NCBI GenBank assembly: GCA_903825445.1 | Contig: CAIKAS010000113.1 | Coordinates: 1-34,401 of the forward strand | DNA from: an uncultured Acidobacteriia bacterium | GTDB lineage: Bacteria; Acidobacteriota; Terriglobia; Bryobacterales; Bryobacteraceae | Direction of reading: 5' to 3' | DNA length: 34,401 nucleotides | In this document: positions 18,110 through 25,784 of the stretch, in pieces | Position numbering within the stretch: position 1 is the first letter of the stretch | Layout of the letters: the number at the start of each line of letters is the position of its first letter | Program-made: the position numbers and the translations under genes | Notes under the pieces: model-generated | The model's input: only the letters and a program-made list of their open reading frames with translations | Told to the model about the DNA's origin: nothing | The model's database searches: none

Positions 18110-18219
18110 CGAGGCTAGTTACAGCTAGTCAATATAGCATCAAAGCGTTGTGCGGATGCTGCGGCCGCCACAGGTTGTGGACTCGCGTTCCGGGTACCTG
18201 TTCGGGCGGCTTAGAGCGC
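18110..18219. other. intergenic region upstream of the remnant and downstream of the Fe-S reductase gene
   Basis: On the minus strand TATATT (near 18131-18136) lies about 21 nt before the remnant's ATG and could be its -10. A CTAG-containing near-repeat (CTAGTTACAGCTAG) and a NotI-like GCGGCCGC are present. No terminator hairpin with a T-run is seen after the reductase stop. Confidence 0.25.
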
Positions 18220-20082
18220 TCAGTCGGGGATGCCACGAGCGGCGATTTGGGCGATGTCGAGTAGTCTGGGCGGCTCGTCGGAGACGGCTTTCAGCGCGTC
18301 ACGGAACATAGAGGCGCAGAAGGGGCAGGCGGCGGCGACGGTATCGGCTCCGGTGTCGACTAATTCGCGGGCGCGGGTCAGGTTGATGCGCTCACCCTTC
18401 TCTTCGCCGAGGAACATCTGTCCACCACCGGCTCCACAGCAGAAGGATTTTTCGCGATTGCGCGAGGCTTCGAGTACGTCGACGGATTGCGCGAGTACGG
18501 CGCGCGGTTCGTCGTAGACACCGCGATAACGGCCGAGGTAGCAGGGATCGTGATAGACGACTTTGTCGCGACGGCGGTCTTCTGGGAATTCTTTATAGAC
18601 CGGAATCTTGTCGGCGTGGCGGGCAATAAGTTCTGAGTGGTGCTCAATTTCGACTGTGTGTCCGGCTTCCTGCCAGTCGGTGCTCATGGTGCGGACACAG
18701 TGCGGGCAGATGCTGAGGAACTTTGGCGGTTTGGTTTTGCTGACGCCGTCGATGGTTTGCAAATTCTCTTCGGCGAGCGCGGTGAAGAGCAGATCGTTGC
18801 CCAGGCGGCGTGCGGGATCGCCATTGCATTTCTCTTTGCGTAAGACGCCGAAGGTGATGCCGAGATGACGGAGAATTTTGACGAGCGCAAGGATGGTTTC
18901 GCGTCCGGCCGGATCGTAGGCGCCCATGCAGCCGAGCCAGAGGCAATATTCCTGCGTGCCATCGTAAATGGGCAGGCCGGACTTCTCGATGAACTTCATA
19001 CGTTCGCCCGAAGCCATGCCGAGCGAATTGCCACTGCGCTCCATGGTGAGGAACAGTTTGGTGCCGAAGGGATCTTCCCACGCGCCGGTGTTCACGGCAC
19101 CGCGGCGCAGGCCGATGATGAAAGGCAGGTGTTGGATACCGACCGGGCAGGACTCTTCGCAGGCGCCGCATGTGGTGCACTGGAATACGGCCTCTTCGGA
19201 AACATGCACACCAAGCAGAGGCGCTTCCGACGCCGAGCCTTCAGCGCGCAGGTAACCTCGCAGGCCGAGAATGATTTCTTTCGGGTTGAGCAGCTTATCG
19301 GTATTGAAGGCGGGGCATTGCTCGGTACAGCGTCCGCATTCGACGCAGGAGAAGGCCTGGAGGGCGTCGAACTGTGTGACGTCTTTGCCTGTGACCAGAC
19401 CGAAGTCTTCGTCGCCGGCGAGTTTCGGAATGTCGCTAAAGCCTTCGCGCTTCATGAAGACGGTGAGCGGGCTGAGGATGAGATGCAGGTGTTTGGTGTG
19501 CGGGACGAGGGGCAGAAAGACGAGCAGGGCGAGAGTGTGGGCCCACCAGAGGGCATGGCCGGCGGTAGTGGTATCGTCGAACCGCATGGCGGCGAGATAC
19601 GTGACCATCAGGGTGAAGATGAGGGCTGAGATGAAGCCGGATTCGGGCGCAACCTTGCCGAGCCAGACGGGGCGCAGAACGTAGCGGCGGAAGGCGAGAT
19701 AAGAGATGGAGACCGCGACGGCGACGGCGAAGATGGCGGCGAGTCCGAAGTAGATGGCGCCAAAGACGCCGGAGCGCGAGAGGAGCGGGAAGCCGAAACC
19801 GGTGGCGACGTGGTTGACGGTGATAAGAGCGAAGGCGCAGAAACCCCAGAAGACGAGGGCGTGGGCGGCTCCGGCGAGGGGTCGGTCGGCGATGACTTTG
19901 CCTTGCAGGAGAACTTCCCAAACGAAACGGCGAAGGCGCGGGATGGCGGAGCCGAAGCGAAGGCCTGGATCGGGCCTCGCGGAGCGGATGATGCGCACTA
20001 CGGGGCCGAAACGCAGCCAGAAACCCGTGAGCGATGCGGCCATGAGCAGCGCGAATAGAACTTTTTCAACGGGCGAGAACAT
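18220..20082 (-). CDS. membrane-bound HdrD/GlcF-like iron-sulfur oxidoreductase
   Basis: The 620-residue protein combines an N-terminal membrane part (hydrophobic segments near residues 5-28, 70-95, 105-130, 150-167 and 178-195, with His that could bind b-haem as in NarI-like subunits), a double [4Fe-4S] ferredoxin-like domain (Cys246/249/252/256 and Cys302/305/308/312), and two cysteine-rich CCG-type domains. The first CCG domain is of the variant CxGD form (EKCNGDPARRLGN). The second is canonical, with HDPCYLGR and CCGAGGG, and is followed by CPFC. In related bacteria such proteins pass electrons between ETF, lactate/glycolate or dithiol donors and the quinone pool. No ETF or flavin partner gene is adjacent, so the donor is unknown. 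Confidence 0.88.
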   Translation of the reverse strand: MFSPVEKVLFALLMAASLTGFWLRFGPVVRIIRSARPDPGLRFGSAIPRLRRFVWEVLLQGKVIADRPLAGAAHALVFWGFCAFALITVNHVATGFGFPLLSRSGVFGAIYFGLAAIFAVAVAVSISYLAFRRYVLRPVWLGKVAPESGFISALIFTLMVTYLAAMRFDDTTTAGHALWWAHTLALLVFLPLVPHTKHLHLILSPLTVFMKREGFSDIPKLAGDEDFGLVTGKDVTQFDALQAFSCVECGRCTEQCPAFNTDKLLNPKEIILGLRGYLRAEGSASEAPLLGVHVSEEAVFQCTTCGACEESCPVGIQHLPFIIGLRRGAVNTGAWEDPFGTKLFLTMERSGNSLGMASGERMKFIEKSGLPIYDGTQEYCLWLGCMGAYDPAGRETILALVKILRHLGITFGVLRKEKCNGDPARRLGNDLLFTALAEENLQTIDGVSKTKPPKFLSICPHCVRTMSTDWQEAGHTVEIEHHSELIARHADKIPVYKEFPEDRRRDKVVYHDPCYLGRYRGVYDEPRAVLAQSVDVLEASRNREKSFCCGAGGGQMFLGEEKGERINLTRARELVDTGADTVAAACPFCASMFRDALKAVSDEPPRLLDIAQIAARGIPD

Positions 20083-20298
20083 TATGGAGCACCAATTGTT
20101 GAATCTAGCACCGATGTGGGGTTTGGGGCGGGTGGGGTACGCAAGAAGAATGAGAGTTTCACGCAGATGTCGCAGAGTTCTCGCGGATGGACGCAGAGAA
20201 AGCCTTTCGGGATAGATAGTTACGCAGCGTCGCGGATCTCCTTATTCCAGGCTATCGGCAGGCTGGAGAAGAACTCGCGCGTTGCGGTTGCCTTCGAA
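20083..20298. other. intergenic region with repeat units
   Basis: This 216-bp gap lies between two minus-strand genes. It contains a G-rich stretch (about 20115-20140) and the 9-11-bp-spaced CGCAGA repeat described separately. No gene is supported. Confidence 0.4.
20162..20198. repeat. four-unit helical-period repeat (CGCAGAT/CGCAGAG/CGCGGAT/CGCAGAG)
   Basis: Units begin at 20162, 20171, 20182 and 20192, so spacing is 9, 11 and 10 bp. The consensus CRCRGAK is shared with the repeat at 17610-17638. It lies in a non-coding gap. Confidence 0.65.
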
Positions 20299-21411
20299 TC
20301 AAAGACTGGCGAGCACTTCCTTGTAAAGGTACTTTGCGCCTTCCACCCGATCCCACGGCCCGTCTTCATACTCGAGCGCATAAGTACCGGTGAACCTGGC
20401 ACTCTCCATGATCCTGACGCAGCGCTGCACATCGCAGGTAGCCCAGCGATTCCAGTACTTGGCATGAACATTGGTATGGGCGTAGGGCGCCAACGCGGCC
20501 AAGCCGTGGTAGCAGAGGTAATCGTGCTCCCAATTGAAGAAGTCGGGAGATGCCTCGCAGAAAGGACTGTGCACTTCGTCGACGATGATCTGTATGTTGA
20601 TGGGGTTCGCGGTGAGTCCCCAGTGATTTTCCAGCGTCACCTTCACGCCAACCCTGGCGCCGTAATCCGCCATCTCTTTGAATGACTCGATGCAGTTCGA
20701 CAGCAGGCTTGCCAACTCGTCATTCTTCGGATAGCCGTCGGTGCCCTGGCCAGGTGTCGGGGCGATACGGGGGCCACCGCTATTCACGCGCATTGATTTG
20801 GCGCCCAGGATACCGCCTGCGGCCAGCCAGTTTTTGGCGACTTGTATACCTCTCTTGCGAAGATCCACGTCGTCGACGCAAATGTTGGTGGGTGCGTTGT
20901 TCGAAATGTGCTGGCACTTCGTGCCCGTGACTGCCATCTTGCTCGCCATCTTGTCCAGCCACTTTTTGGCCGAGGGCGTGGAGGGGTCGAAATCGCCAAG
21001 CGCTGCAGTCCCGCCCGCTGCCGGTGGTAAAAACATGGTCGGATCGGTCACATCGCCAAAGAGCCCCGAGAACAGGTCCATATGGTAAACGCCGGGGAAT
21101 GTGCTCCTGGTGAAATCCGGGAAATCCAGCATGGTGATTTCGCCGTACTTTTTCTTCATGGTTTCTGCCTGCGCGTTGGGGCGCGCGCTGGCCGTCTTGA
21201 AGATATCCCGGATGGGCCAGGTATTGGAGGCGAGCCGGTCCAGCTTTTCCTTTTCCGTGAGCTCCCGCGCCGCCGGATTGCTGGAGGGGCTGGCAACCTT
21301 ATCGGGACCGGCCTGGGCTATTGCCATCCCTGCGGCCGCCAGACCGGCGCCGCTGGTCTTGATGAATCCGCGTCGATTTAAGATTGCGTCTTTCAGTTCC
21401 CGTGCGTTCAT
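20299..21411 (-). CDS. Tat-exported sugar phosphate isomerase/epimerase-like protein (xylose isomerase-type TIM barrel)
   Basis: The 370-residue protein has a twin-arginine signal, NRRGFIKTSGAGLAAAGMA (residues about 12-31), which implies export of a folded, probably cofactor-bearing protein. The mature part resembles the xylose isomerase-like TIM barrel (AP endonuclease 2 fold). GVKVTLENHWG carries the Glu expected as a metal ligand, followed by HSPFCEASPDFFNW and HTNVHAKYW, and the C-terminal ALEYEDG supplies another acidic residue. Members act on sugars or related polyols; the substrate is unknown. It diverges from the PQQ-type dehydrogenase gene by about 100 bp, which suggests a shared periplasmic sugar role (inference). 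Confidence 0.83.
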   Translation of the reverse strand: MNARELKDAILNRRGFIKTSGAGLAAAGMAIAQAGPDKVASPSSNPAARELTEKEKLDRLASNTWPIRDIFKTASARPNAQAETMKKKYGEITMLDFPDFTRSTFPGVYHMDLFSGLFGDVTDPTMFLPPAAGGTAALGDFDPSTPSAKKWLDKMASKMAVTGTKCQHISNNAPTNICVDDVDLRKRGIQVAKNWLAAGGILGAKSMRVNSGGPRIAPTPGQGTDGYPKNDELASLLSNCIESFKEMADYGARVGVKVTLENHWGLTANPINIQIIVDEVHSPFCEASPDFFNWEHDYLCYHGLAALAPYAHTNVHAKYWNRWATCDVQRCVRIMESARFTGTYALEYEDGPWDRVEGAKYLYKEVLASL

Positions 21412-21500
21412 TAGCTCAAGCTATCACCGCGAATGCCGGGGCGCAATGGAAAAGTGGTGCTGCGGCAATGATTTGCGGCCGCTGGTTCCTGCGCCGGGAG

Positions 21501-21506
21501 TACAAT
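21501..21506 (+). promoter_or_regulatory. -10-like box 6 nt before the dehydrogenase start (possible leaderless promoter)
   Basis: TACAAT is followed by six bases and then the ATG at 21513. A transcript starting about 7 nt after the box would begin at or next to the start codon. A GGGAG just upstream is 12 nt from the ATG, farther than ideal for a ribosome binding site. No good -35 is seen. Confidence 0.4.
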
Positions 21507-21512
21507 CTCCAC

Positions 21513-23135
21513 ATGCGCCTTCTATTGCTGCCTGTGCTGGCAGGCCTGCTTGTTTCGAATGCCGGGGCCCAGGAAATCACGATTGATATCCGCGACTTTG
21601 CCACAATGCCGATGACGGGCAAGGTGGATGGGAAAGGCCAGGTTATGGGCCTGCTTGCGCGCGTCAACTTCATGCGGGAGGAGCCGGGCGGAGGGAAGAA
21701 TCGGGTTTTTATAAATGATCTGAACGGACCGCTTTATATCCTGGATAAGCAGACCGGCAAGTTCACTACCTATCTCAATTTTAACGGGCGCGACGGACAA
21801 CCGGGATTGTTTCGCAGGCTCCCCACGGAGAGCGGGTTTGCCAACGGATTTATCGGTTTCACGTTCGATCCCGACTATGCGCACAACGGCAAGTTCTACA
21901 CGATCCATCTGGAAGATCCGGCAGTTACCGACTCTGCGGCACCAGACATCAAGAGCATTCCGGGAATGAAGGGTGGATACGAACTAACGACGGCGATCCA
22001 GACTCCGGGGCCGACAGTGCGGGAAGCGGTCGTAATTGAATGGACGGACTCGAATACAGCGAATACGACGTTTGAGGGGACGGCGCGCGAACTAATGCGA
22101 CTGCGGATGAACACGCAGATCCATCCGATGGGCGACATGATATTCAATCCGACCGCGCGGCCGGGCGATGCGGACTGGCGCGTGATGTACATCGCTTGCG
22201 GCGATGGCGGGTCGGGCGAATCGAAGAATGCCGAGATGCGTTCGAATCCACAGCGGCTGGATACGCTGGTCGGCAAGATTCTACGGATCATTCCCGACCT
22301 GAATGAGAAAAAAGATTCGAGCACGGTTAGCCAGAACGGGCGTTACCGGATTCCGAACGACAATCCGTTCACTTCGGCGACGATGGCGAAGGCCGGAGTG
22401 AAAGGAGAGATCTGGGCTTACGGGCTGCGCAATCCGGCACGGCTGACGTGGGATGTGGATCCGGCGAAACCGGGCGACAATCATTTGATCGCACACGTGA
22501 TCGGGCTGAATACGTGGGAGACGGCGGTGATCATCCACAAGGGTGCTGACTACGGCTACTCGCGGCGCGAGGGCAATCAGACGCTGGAGACCACGAACAA
22601 GACCAGCGATTTGCCGGCTGACGACAGGATTCCGGTGATGCTGAACGCTACCGAGACGGACGGGATGGTGACTCCCCGGTACGCTGTCATCCAGTACCCG
22701 CATCTCCCGGGCGGCGGCGACGCCATCTCTAACGGCTATGTGTATCGAGGGAAGGCGATGCCCGCGCTGCAGGGCAAGTATATATTCGCGGATATTTCGA
22801 CCGGCAATATCTGGTGGGCAGATTACAAAGCGATGCTGGCGGCCGACGCGGGAAATACGAAAAAGCCAGTGGAGATGCACCCGATCAGGATTCAATGGGC
22901 GAAGCCAGGCGGGAGCGGAAGTGACGTATATGCGTCAATGGCACCGATTACGGAGCTCATCTATCATGCGCGCGGGGGCACTGCGCCAGGATTACCGGGA
23001 TTTGCAGCGGTACCTAAAGGGGGACGGTCCGACATTCATTTGTGGGCCGATGCGAACGGGGAACTGTATATTACGAGCAAGAGCGACGGGATGATCCGCG
23101 CGGTGGTTGGGGCGACTTTGACAGGCGCGAAGTAA
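21513..23135 (+). CDS. exported PQQ-dependent sugar dehydrogenase-like protein (glucose/sorbosone dehydrogenase family)
   Basis: The 540-residue protein starts with a signal peptide (MRLLLLPVLAGLLVSNAGA) and continues with the GSDH six-bladed beta-propeller signature. This includes GFTFDPDYAHNGKFYTIH, YIACGDGGSGES, DTLVGKILRIIPD, EIWAYGLRNPARLTWD, and the late GYVYRGKAMPALQGKYIFADISTGNIW. Such enzymes oxidise aldose sugars in the periplasm using PQQ. The catalytic His and calcium ligands cannot be assigned with certainty here, so a non-PQQ propeller is possible. An ATG at 21384 in frame would overlap the divergent gene and precede the signal peptide, so it is rejected. Its stop is 1 bp from that of the convergent cupin gene. 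Confidence 0.87.
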   Translation: MRLLLLPVLAGLLVSNAGAQEITIDIRDFATMPMTGKVDGKGQVMGLLARVNFMREEPGGGKNRVFINDLNGPLYILDKQTGKFTTYLNFNGRDGQPGLFRRLPTESGFANGFIGFTFDPDYAHNGKFYTIHLEDPAVTDSAAPDIKSIPGMKGGYELTTAIQTPGPTVREAVVIEWTDSNTANTTFEGTARELMRLRMNTQIHPMGDMIFNPTARPGDADWRVMYIACGDGGSGESKNAEMRSNPQRLDTLVGKILRIIPDLNEKKDSSTVSQNGRYRIPNDNPFTSATMAKAGVKGEIWAYGLRNPARLTWDVDPAKPGDNHLIAHVIGLNTWETAVIIHKGADYGYSRREGNQTLETTNKTSDLPADDRIPVMLNATETDGMVTPRYAVIQYPHLPGGGDAISNGYVYRGKAMPALQGKYIFADISTGNIWWADYKAMLAADAGNTKKPVEMHPIRIQWAKPGGSGSDVYASMAPITELIYHARGGTAPGLPGFAAVPKGGRSDIHLWADANGELYITSKSDGMIRAVVGATLTGAK

Positions 23136-23136
23136 A

Positions 23137-23775
23137 TCAGAACCTGAGTTCGACCAGAATCATTTCGAGCGGCTTCGTTCCGGTGTTTTCAATCTTTCCT
23201 GCGCCCGGCGTTTGCCAGATGGCGTCACCGGCTTTGTGGGCATCAGAATCGGTCAGAAAGATTGCTACAGTGTTGCGGGCACGATCGATCAGCGGCGTGG
23301 ATTGGTGCGCTTCCAGCTTCAGGCGCAGGACGCGAACCTGATCATTATCGAATTCAAGGGAGAAGTGTTGGGCGTCGAGTTTCAGGGCATCGCGAGCACT
23401 ATCGGGAGTTTTCGGCCCGCCAGGTTTCTTTAGCTCGAGTTCGACGATGTTGAACGGTTCGTCGCTCGTGACCTCGGGCGAATGCATTCCTTCCGGAACA
23501 CTCCAAACCACCTGGCCGGCCTTCCAGTTGTACACAACGGGCTTGCGGGAATCCTGATACTCGAAGCGCTGCGTACCGGGCTGGAGGTAGACCATGACGC
23601 GGTTGGTCTTGTGGTCATGGAAGCTGCCCTTGACGTGCGCTTTCTCAAGCGCTCGCACGACCTTTACTGAGTCATTCTCAAAAAGCGTGGCGGAAGGCTC
23701 CACGGCTGAGGCGCCCGTTGCTAGGGCGATTGCGACAATTCCGAGGAAAAGGACTGGCTGCGATTTTACGATCAT
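23137..23775 (-). CDS. exported double-cupin-like protein
   Basis: The 212-residue protein has a signal peptide (about residues 1-24) and two copies of a cupin-like beta unit. The first unit is ENDSVKVVRALEKAHVKG to FNIVELELK (about residues 32-118); the second is DNDQVRVLRLKLEAHQ to the end. The first retains HDHKTN, which could bind metal, and a conserved late His (GMHSPE). The second has lost most His, so it may be structural. It lacks a ribosome binding site but has TATAAT 8 nt before the ATG. Function is unknown; a periplasmic ligand or metal-binding role is a guess from the fold. Confidence 0.75.
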   Translation of the reverse strand: MIVKSQPVLFLGIVAIALATGASAVEPSATLFENDSVKVVRALEKAHVKGSFHDHKTNRVMVYLQPGTQRFEYQDSRKPVVYNWKAGQVVWSVPEGMHSPEVTSDEPFNIVELELKKPGGPKTPDSARDALKLDAQHFSLEFDNDQVRVLRLKLEAHQSTPLIDRARNTVAIFLTDSDAHKAGDAIWQTPGAGKIENTGTKPLEMILVELRF

Positions 23776-23783
23776 GACTGCCG

Positions 23784-23789
23784 ATTATA
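23784..23789 (-). promoter_or_regulatory. perfect TATAAT 8 nt before the cupin gene start (possible leaderless promoter)
   Basis: On the minus strand TATAAT is followed by eight bases and the ATG at 23775. No Shine-Dalgarno sequence fits between them and no clear -35 hexamer is found 16-18 bp upstream. Confidence 0.45.
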
Positions 23790-23812
23790 TAGCGGGCGGC
23801 CAGAGCGTTAGG

Positions 23813-24121
23813 TTATGCTCCGCGGCGAGAACCGCGCCACGAGAAACCGGCGAGGATGCCGAAGGCTGTGGCCACAGCCAGACTTCCAATGGGATTGCGG
23901 CGCACCTTATGGCGCAAGTCGCCGAGGAAGTCGTCGCCGAAGTCACGGACGAAGAGGGCGGTGGAATCCAGCTTCTCTCCCGCCTCGTTCGCCAGATCGC
24001 TGATGGTGTCGGCGGTTTGGGCTCCGGCGGCGCGGACCGAATCGGCCGCGTTTTCAAACGATTCAACGGTGCGTTTGCGAATATCGTCTGTGTTCGCCTG
24101 GAATGCTTTGGTGTTGTTCAT
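23813..24121 (-). CDS. DUF883/ElaB-YqjD-like small membrane-anchored protein
   Basis: The 102-residue protein has a long charged amphipathic helical part (residues 1-75, likely coiled coil) followed by a conserved RRNPIGSLAVATAFGILAGF C-terminal membrane anchor. This is the pattern of ElaB/YqjD (DUF883) proteins, which in E. coli are stationary-phase, ribosome-associating inner-membrane proteins. It starts 15 nt after the stop of the upstream gene, with GAGAGGA as ribosome binding site, so the two form an operon. Ribosome tethering is known only for the E. coli homologues. Confidence 0.75.
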   Translation of the reverse strand: MNNTKAFQANTDDIRKRTVESFENAADSVRAAGAQTADTISDLANEAGEKLDSTALFVRDFGDDFLGDLRHKVRRNPIGSLAVATAFGILAGFSWRGSRRGA

Positions 24122-24136
24122 GATCGTGTTCCTCTC

Positions 24137-24709
24137 TTATGCGCCTTGTGCGTTGGTGCGGTGTGTTGGTTTGTCGGACACAAGAAAATCGGCTGAGGCT
24201 TCGCCCGCCGATGCCACATCGTCAGCGCCGGTGTTCTTCAGAAGCTCTTCGGCTCGCTTCACCCATTCGGCGCTATCGCAATGAACGGAGAGAAGGATGC
24301 CGCCGTCTTTGATGCGACCCTCGTAGCGCCTGGCTTCGTACTCAGGCATGCCCATTCCAACCAGAGCGCCCACCATGGAGCCGACCGCTCCCCCCACACC
24401 GACGCCTGCAAGCATGGCCACAATCGGACCGGCCGCGATGAACGGGCCAATGCCGGGAATCGCCAGCAGACCGATACCGGCCAGCCATCCGAGTGCGCCG
24501 CCGACGACTGCTCCTGAGCCGCCGCCGGTGACCGCGCCTTCCGGGGCTTTGGTGCCTTTTTCAATTGCGAAATCCTTCGAACCCTGGTTTTCAGGAAACA
24601 GGACGGAGATATCCGTGTTGCGGAAGCCCTGCTGTTTCAGAGTGATTACGGCATCTTCAATGCCGGACCGATTCTTGTATAGTCCGTAAACGGCGGTGTT
24701 AGTCGACAT
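24137..24709 (-). CDS. general stress protein 17M-like protein with glycine-zipper core
   Basis: The 190-residue protein opens with a ferredoxin-like alpha/beta segment (VYGLYKNRSGIEDAVITLKQQ) typical of the YflT/17M-type stress proteins. A central Gly/Ala-rich hydrophobic segment (about residues 58-125, many GxxxG steps) is likely membrane-inserted, and a second alpha/beta segment (GGILLSVHCDSAEWVKRAEELL) follows. AAGGAAG lies directly upstream of the ATG at 24709, which decides the start over an open extension to 24874. It is co-transcribed with the DUF883-like gene. The pair resembles osmotic or stationary-phase envelope stress genes. Confidence 0.78.
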   Translation of the reverse strand: MSTNTAVYGLYKNRSGIEDAVITLKQQGFRNTDISVLFPENQGSKDFAIEKGTKAPEGAVTGGGSGAVVGGALGWLAGIGLLAIPGIGPFIAAGPIVAMLAGVGVGGAVGSMVGALVGMGMPEYEARRYEGRIKDGGILLSVHCDSAEWVKRAEELLKNTGADDVASAGEASADFLVSDKPTHRTNAQGA

Positions 24710-24954
24710 GATTTCTTCCTTCGCGGGGCCGGGGCTGATTCCCCCGGGCACGGCTCGAAGGGAGCACGTTCGGGGCCGACGCTGAATACAAATGGAAGAC
24801 AGACGTGAATTGAGCACACAAGGGTAATCGAAACGGCTGTGGATTTTGGCTACACCCTGGGAGAGTTCGAACACCGACTACCGCTGGTCACTTGACCAGC
24901 CAACGCCACGCGCCGAACTGCAGTATTACAGGAGCCATCGCACGGGAGGATAAA
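24710..24954. other. divergent intergenic region of the stress-type cluster
   Basis: This 245-bp gap must hold promoters for the stress gene (minus) and the 68-residue gene (plus). Apart from the 18-bp palindrome at 24883-24900 I see no strong promoter or repeat. Confidence 0.35.
24883..24900. promoter_or_regulatory. perfect palindrome, candidate operator
   Basis: GCTGGTCA and its exact reverse complement TGACCAGC are separated by CT, giving an 18-bp dyad typical of a dimeric repressor or activator site. It lies 54 bp before the small gene at 24955 and about 170 bp before the divergent stress gene. No regulator gene is adjacent. Confidence 0.45.
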
Positions 24955-25161
24955 ATGCTAACCTCTATAGCCATGACTGGTCAGGATACAAATAAGTATT
25001 CGCGAGTAGCCAACTACGTAGCCGAACTGAAAGCGAAGGTTCCGCAAACGGACCATGCGGCGCTTGAATCCAGAATGCAGGCTTTGATCAACGATCCGGA
25101 CGCAGATGAAAACGATGTGATTTTGATTCTTCGACAGGAATTCGGGACTGGACCGCTCTAG
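24955..25161 (+). CDS. small hypothetical protein, 68 residues
   Basis: The start at 24955 has an excellent ribosome binding site (GGGAGGA, 5 nt away), which marks it as a real gene despite its size. The protein is soluble, acidic at its C-terminus and predicted helical (VANYVAELKAKVPQ and ALESRMQALINDPDADENDV). The short DPDADEND stretch could be a loop or a calcium-like site, but spacing does not match a full EF-hand. I do not recognise the family. It is probably followed in the same transcript by the secreted protein at 25250. Confidence 0.6.
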   Translation: MLTSIAMTGQDTNKYSRVANYVAELKAKVPQTDHAALESRMQALINDPDADENDVILILRQEFGTGPL

Positions 25162-25249
25162 AAGACTGTTTTTCAGCAGTGGTTTCTGCGGTAACCGGAC
25201 GGAAGCGCGCGTGCAACCAGACTCACGAAGGGCAGCTAAGGAAACTATC

Positions 25250-25708
25250 ATGAAGGTATCTACAGGAGTTCTGCTTACCGGGGCCGCACTGGTGAGCATT
25301 TTTTGCTCGATCCCGACGTACGCACGGGATCACAGCGAGTTGAACGGCACGTGGGCGCTGGTGGCAGCGAAGAGCGATTTTGCCGGGCAGGCGGTCGTTC
25401 AAACCGGCACGGTCACAATAGCCGACCGTGAGGGCATTATCATCGTCTCCCGCAGCTTTGTATATGCCGGTGCAGCGGAGACGTTCTTTTATCGCGATGT
25501 CACCGACAGCGAACACGGCGACACGTTTCATGACGGCAAAGATTTGAAGAGCAGGACCAATTGGGATCATGATGTCCTGAAGGTGACGACCACGAGGTCC
25601 GGCGTGGTTACGGTGGAGAGCTATACGCTGGCGGATGACGGCACCCTGATGGACACAGTCGTCAGCCCGGGGCATGCGCCGATCACACTTCTATTTCAGC
25701 GGCGTTAG
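25250..25708 (+). CDS. small secreted beta-rich protein of unknown function
   Basis: The 152-residue protein has a signal peptide (residues about 1-26, ending PTYA-RD) and a mature part of alternating beta strands opening LNGTWALVAAKSDFAG, reminiscent of lipocalin-like or similar small barrel proteins. AAGGAAA lies 7 nt before the ATG. No Cys remains in the mature part. No catalytic motif is seen. It lies 88 bp after the small gene at 24955 and converges on the lipoprotein gene. Confidence 0.65.
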   Translation: MKVSTGVLLTGAALVSIFCSIPTYARDHSELNGTWALVAAKSDFAGQAVVQTGTVTIADREGIIIVSRSFVYAGAAETFFYRDVTDSEHGDTFHDGKDLKSRTNWDHDVLKVTTTRSGVVTVESYTLADDGTLMDTVVSPGHAPITLLFQRR

Positions 25709-25732
25709 ACGGAAGCGAGCTATCGACGCGAG

Positions 25733-25772
25733 GCCCGACGATCGGCGGTCATGTGACTAAATGTCGTCGGGC
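25733..25772. terminator. nested inverted repeat between convergent genes, possible bidirectional terminator
   Basis: GCCCGACGA (25733-25741) pairs perfectly with TCGTCGGGC (25764-25772), and the 22-nt loop contains a second dyad, GTCA-TG-TGAC (25748-25757). It sits between the convergent ends of the secreted protein and lipoprotein genes. No T-run follows on either strand, so intrinsic termination is uncertain; RNA processing or protein binding are alternatives. Confidence 0.4.
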
Positions 25773-25784
25773 AGGATGGTCGGC

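Noticed and set aside
21384-21512. Upstream start for the sugar dehydrogenase
   Set aside because: It overlaps the divergent isomerase-like gene and precedes the signal peptide.
24841-24900. Possible tRNA because of GTTCGA followed by an inverted repeat
   Set aside because: No acceptor stem or anticodon arm can be formed around it.
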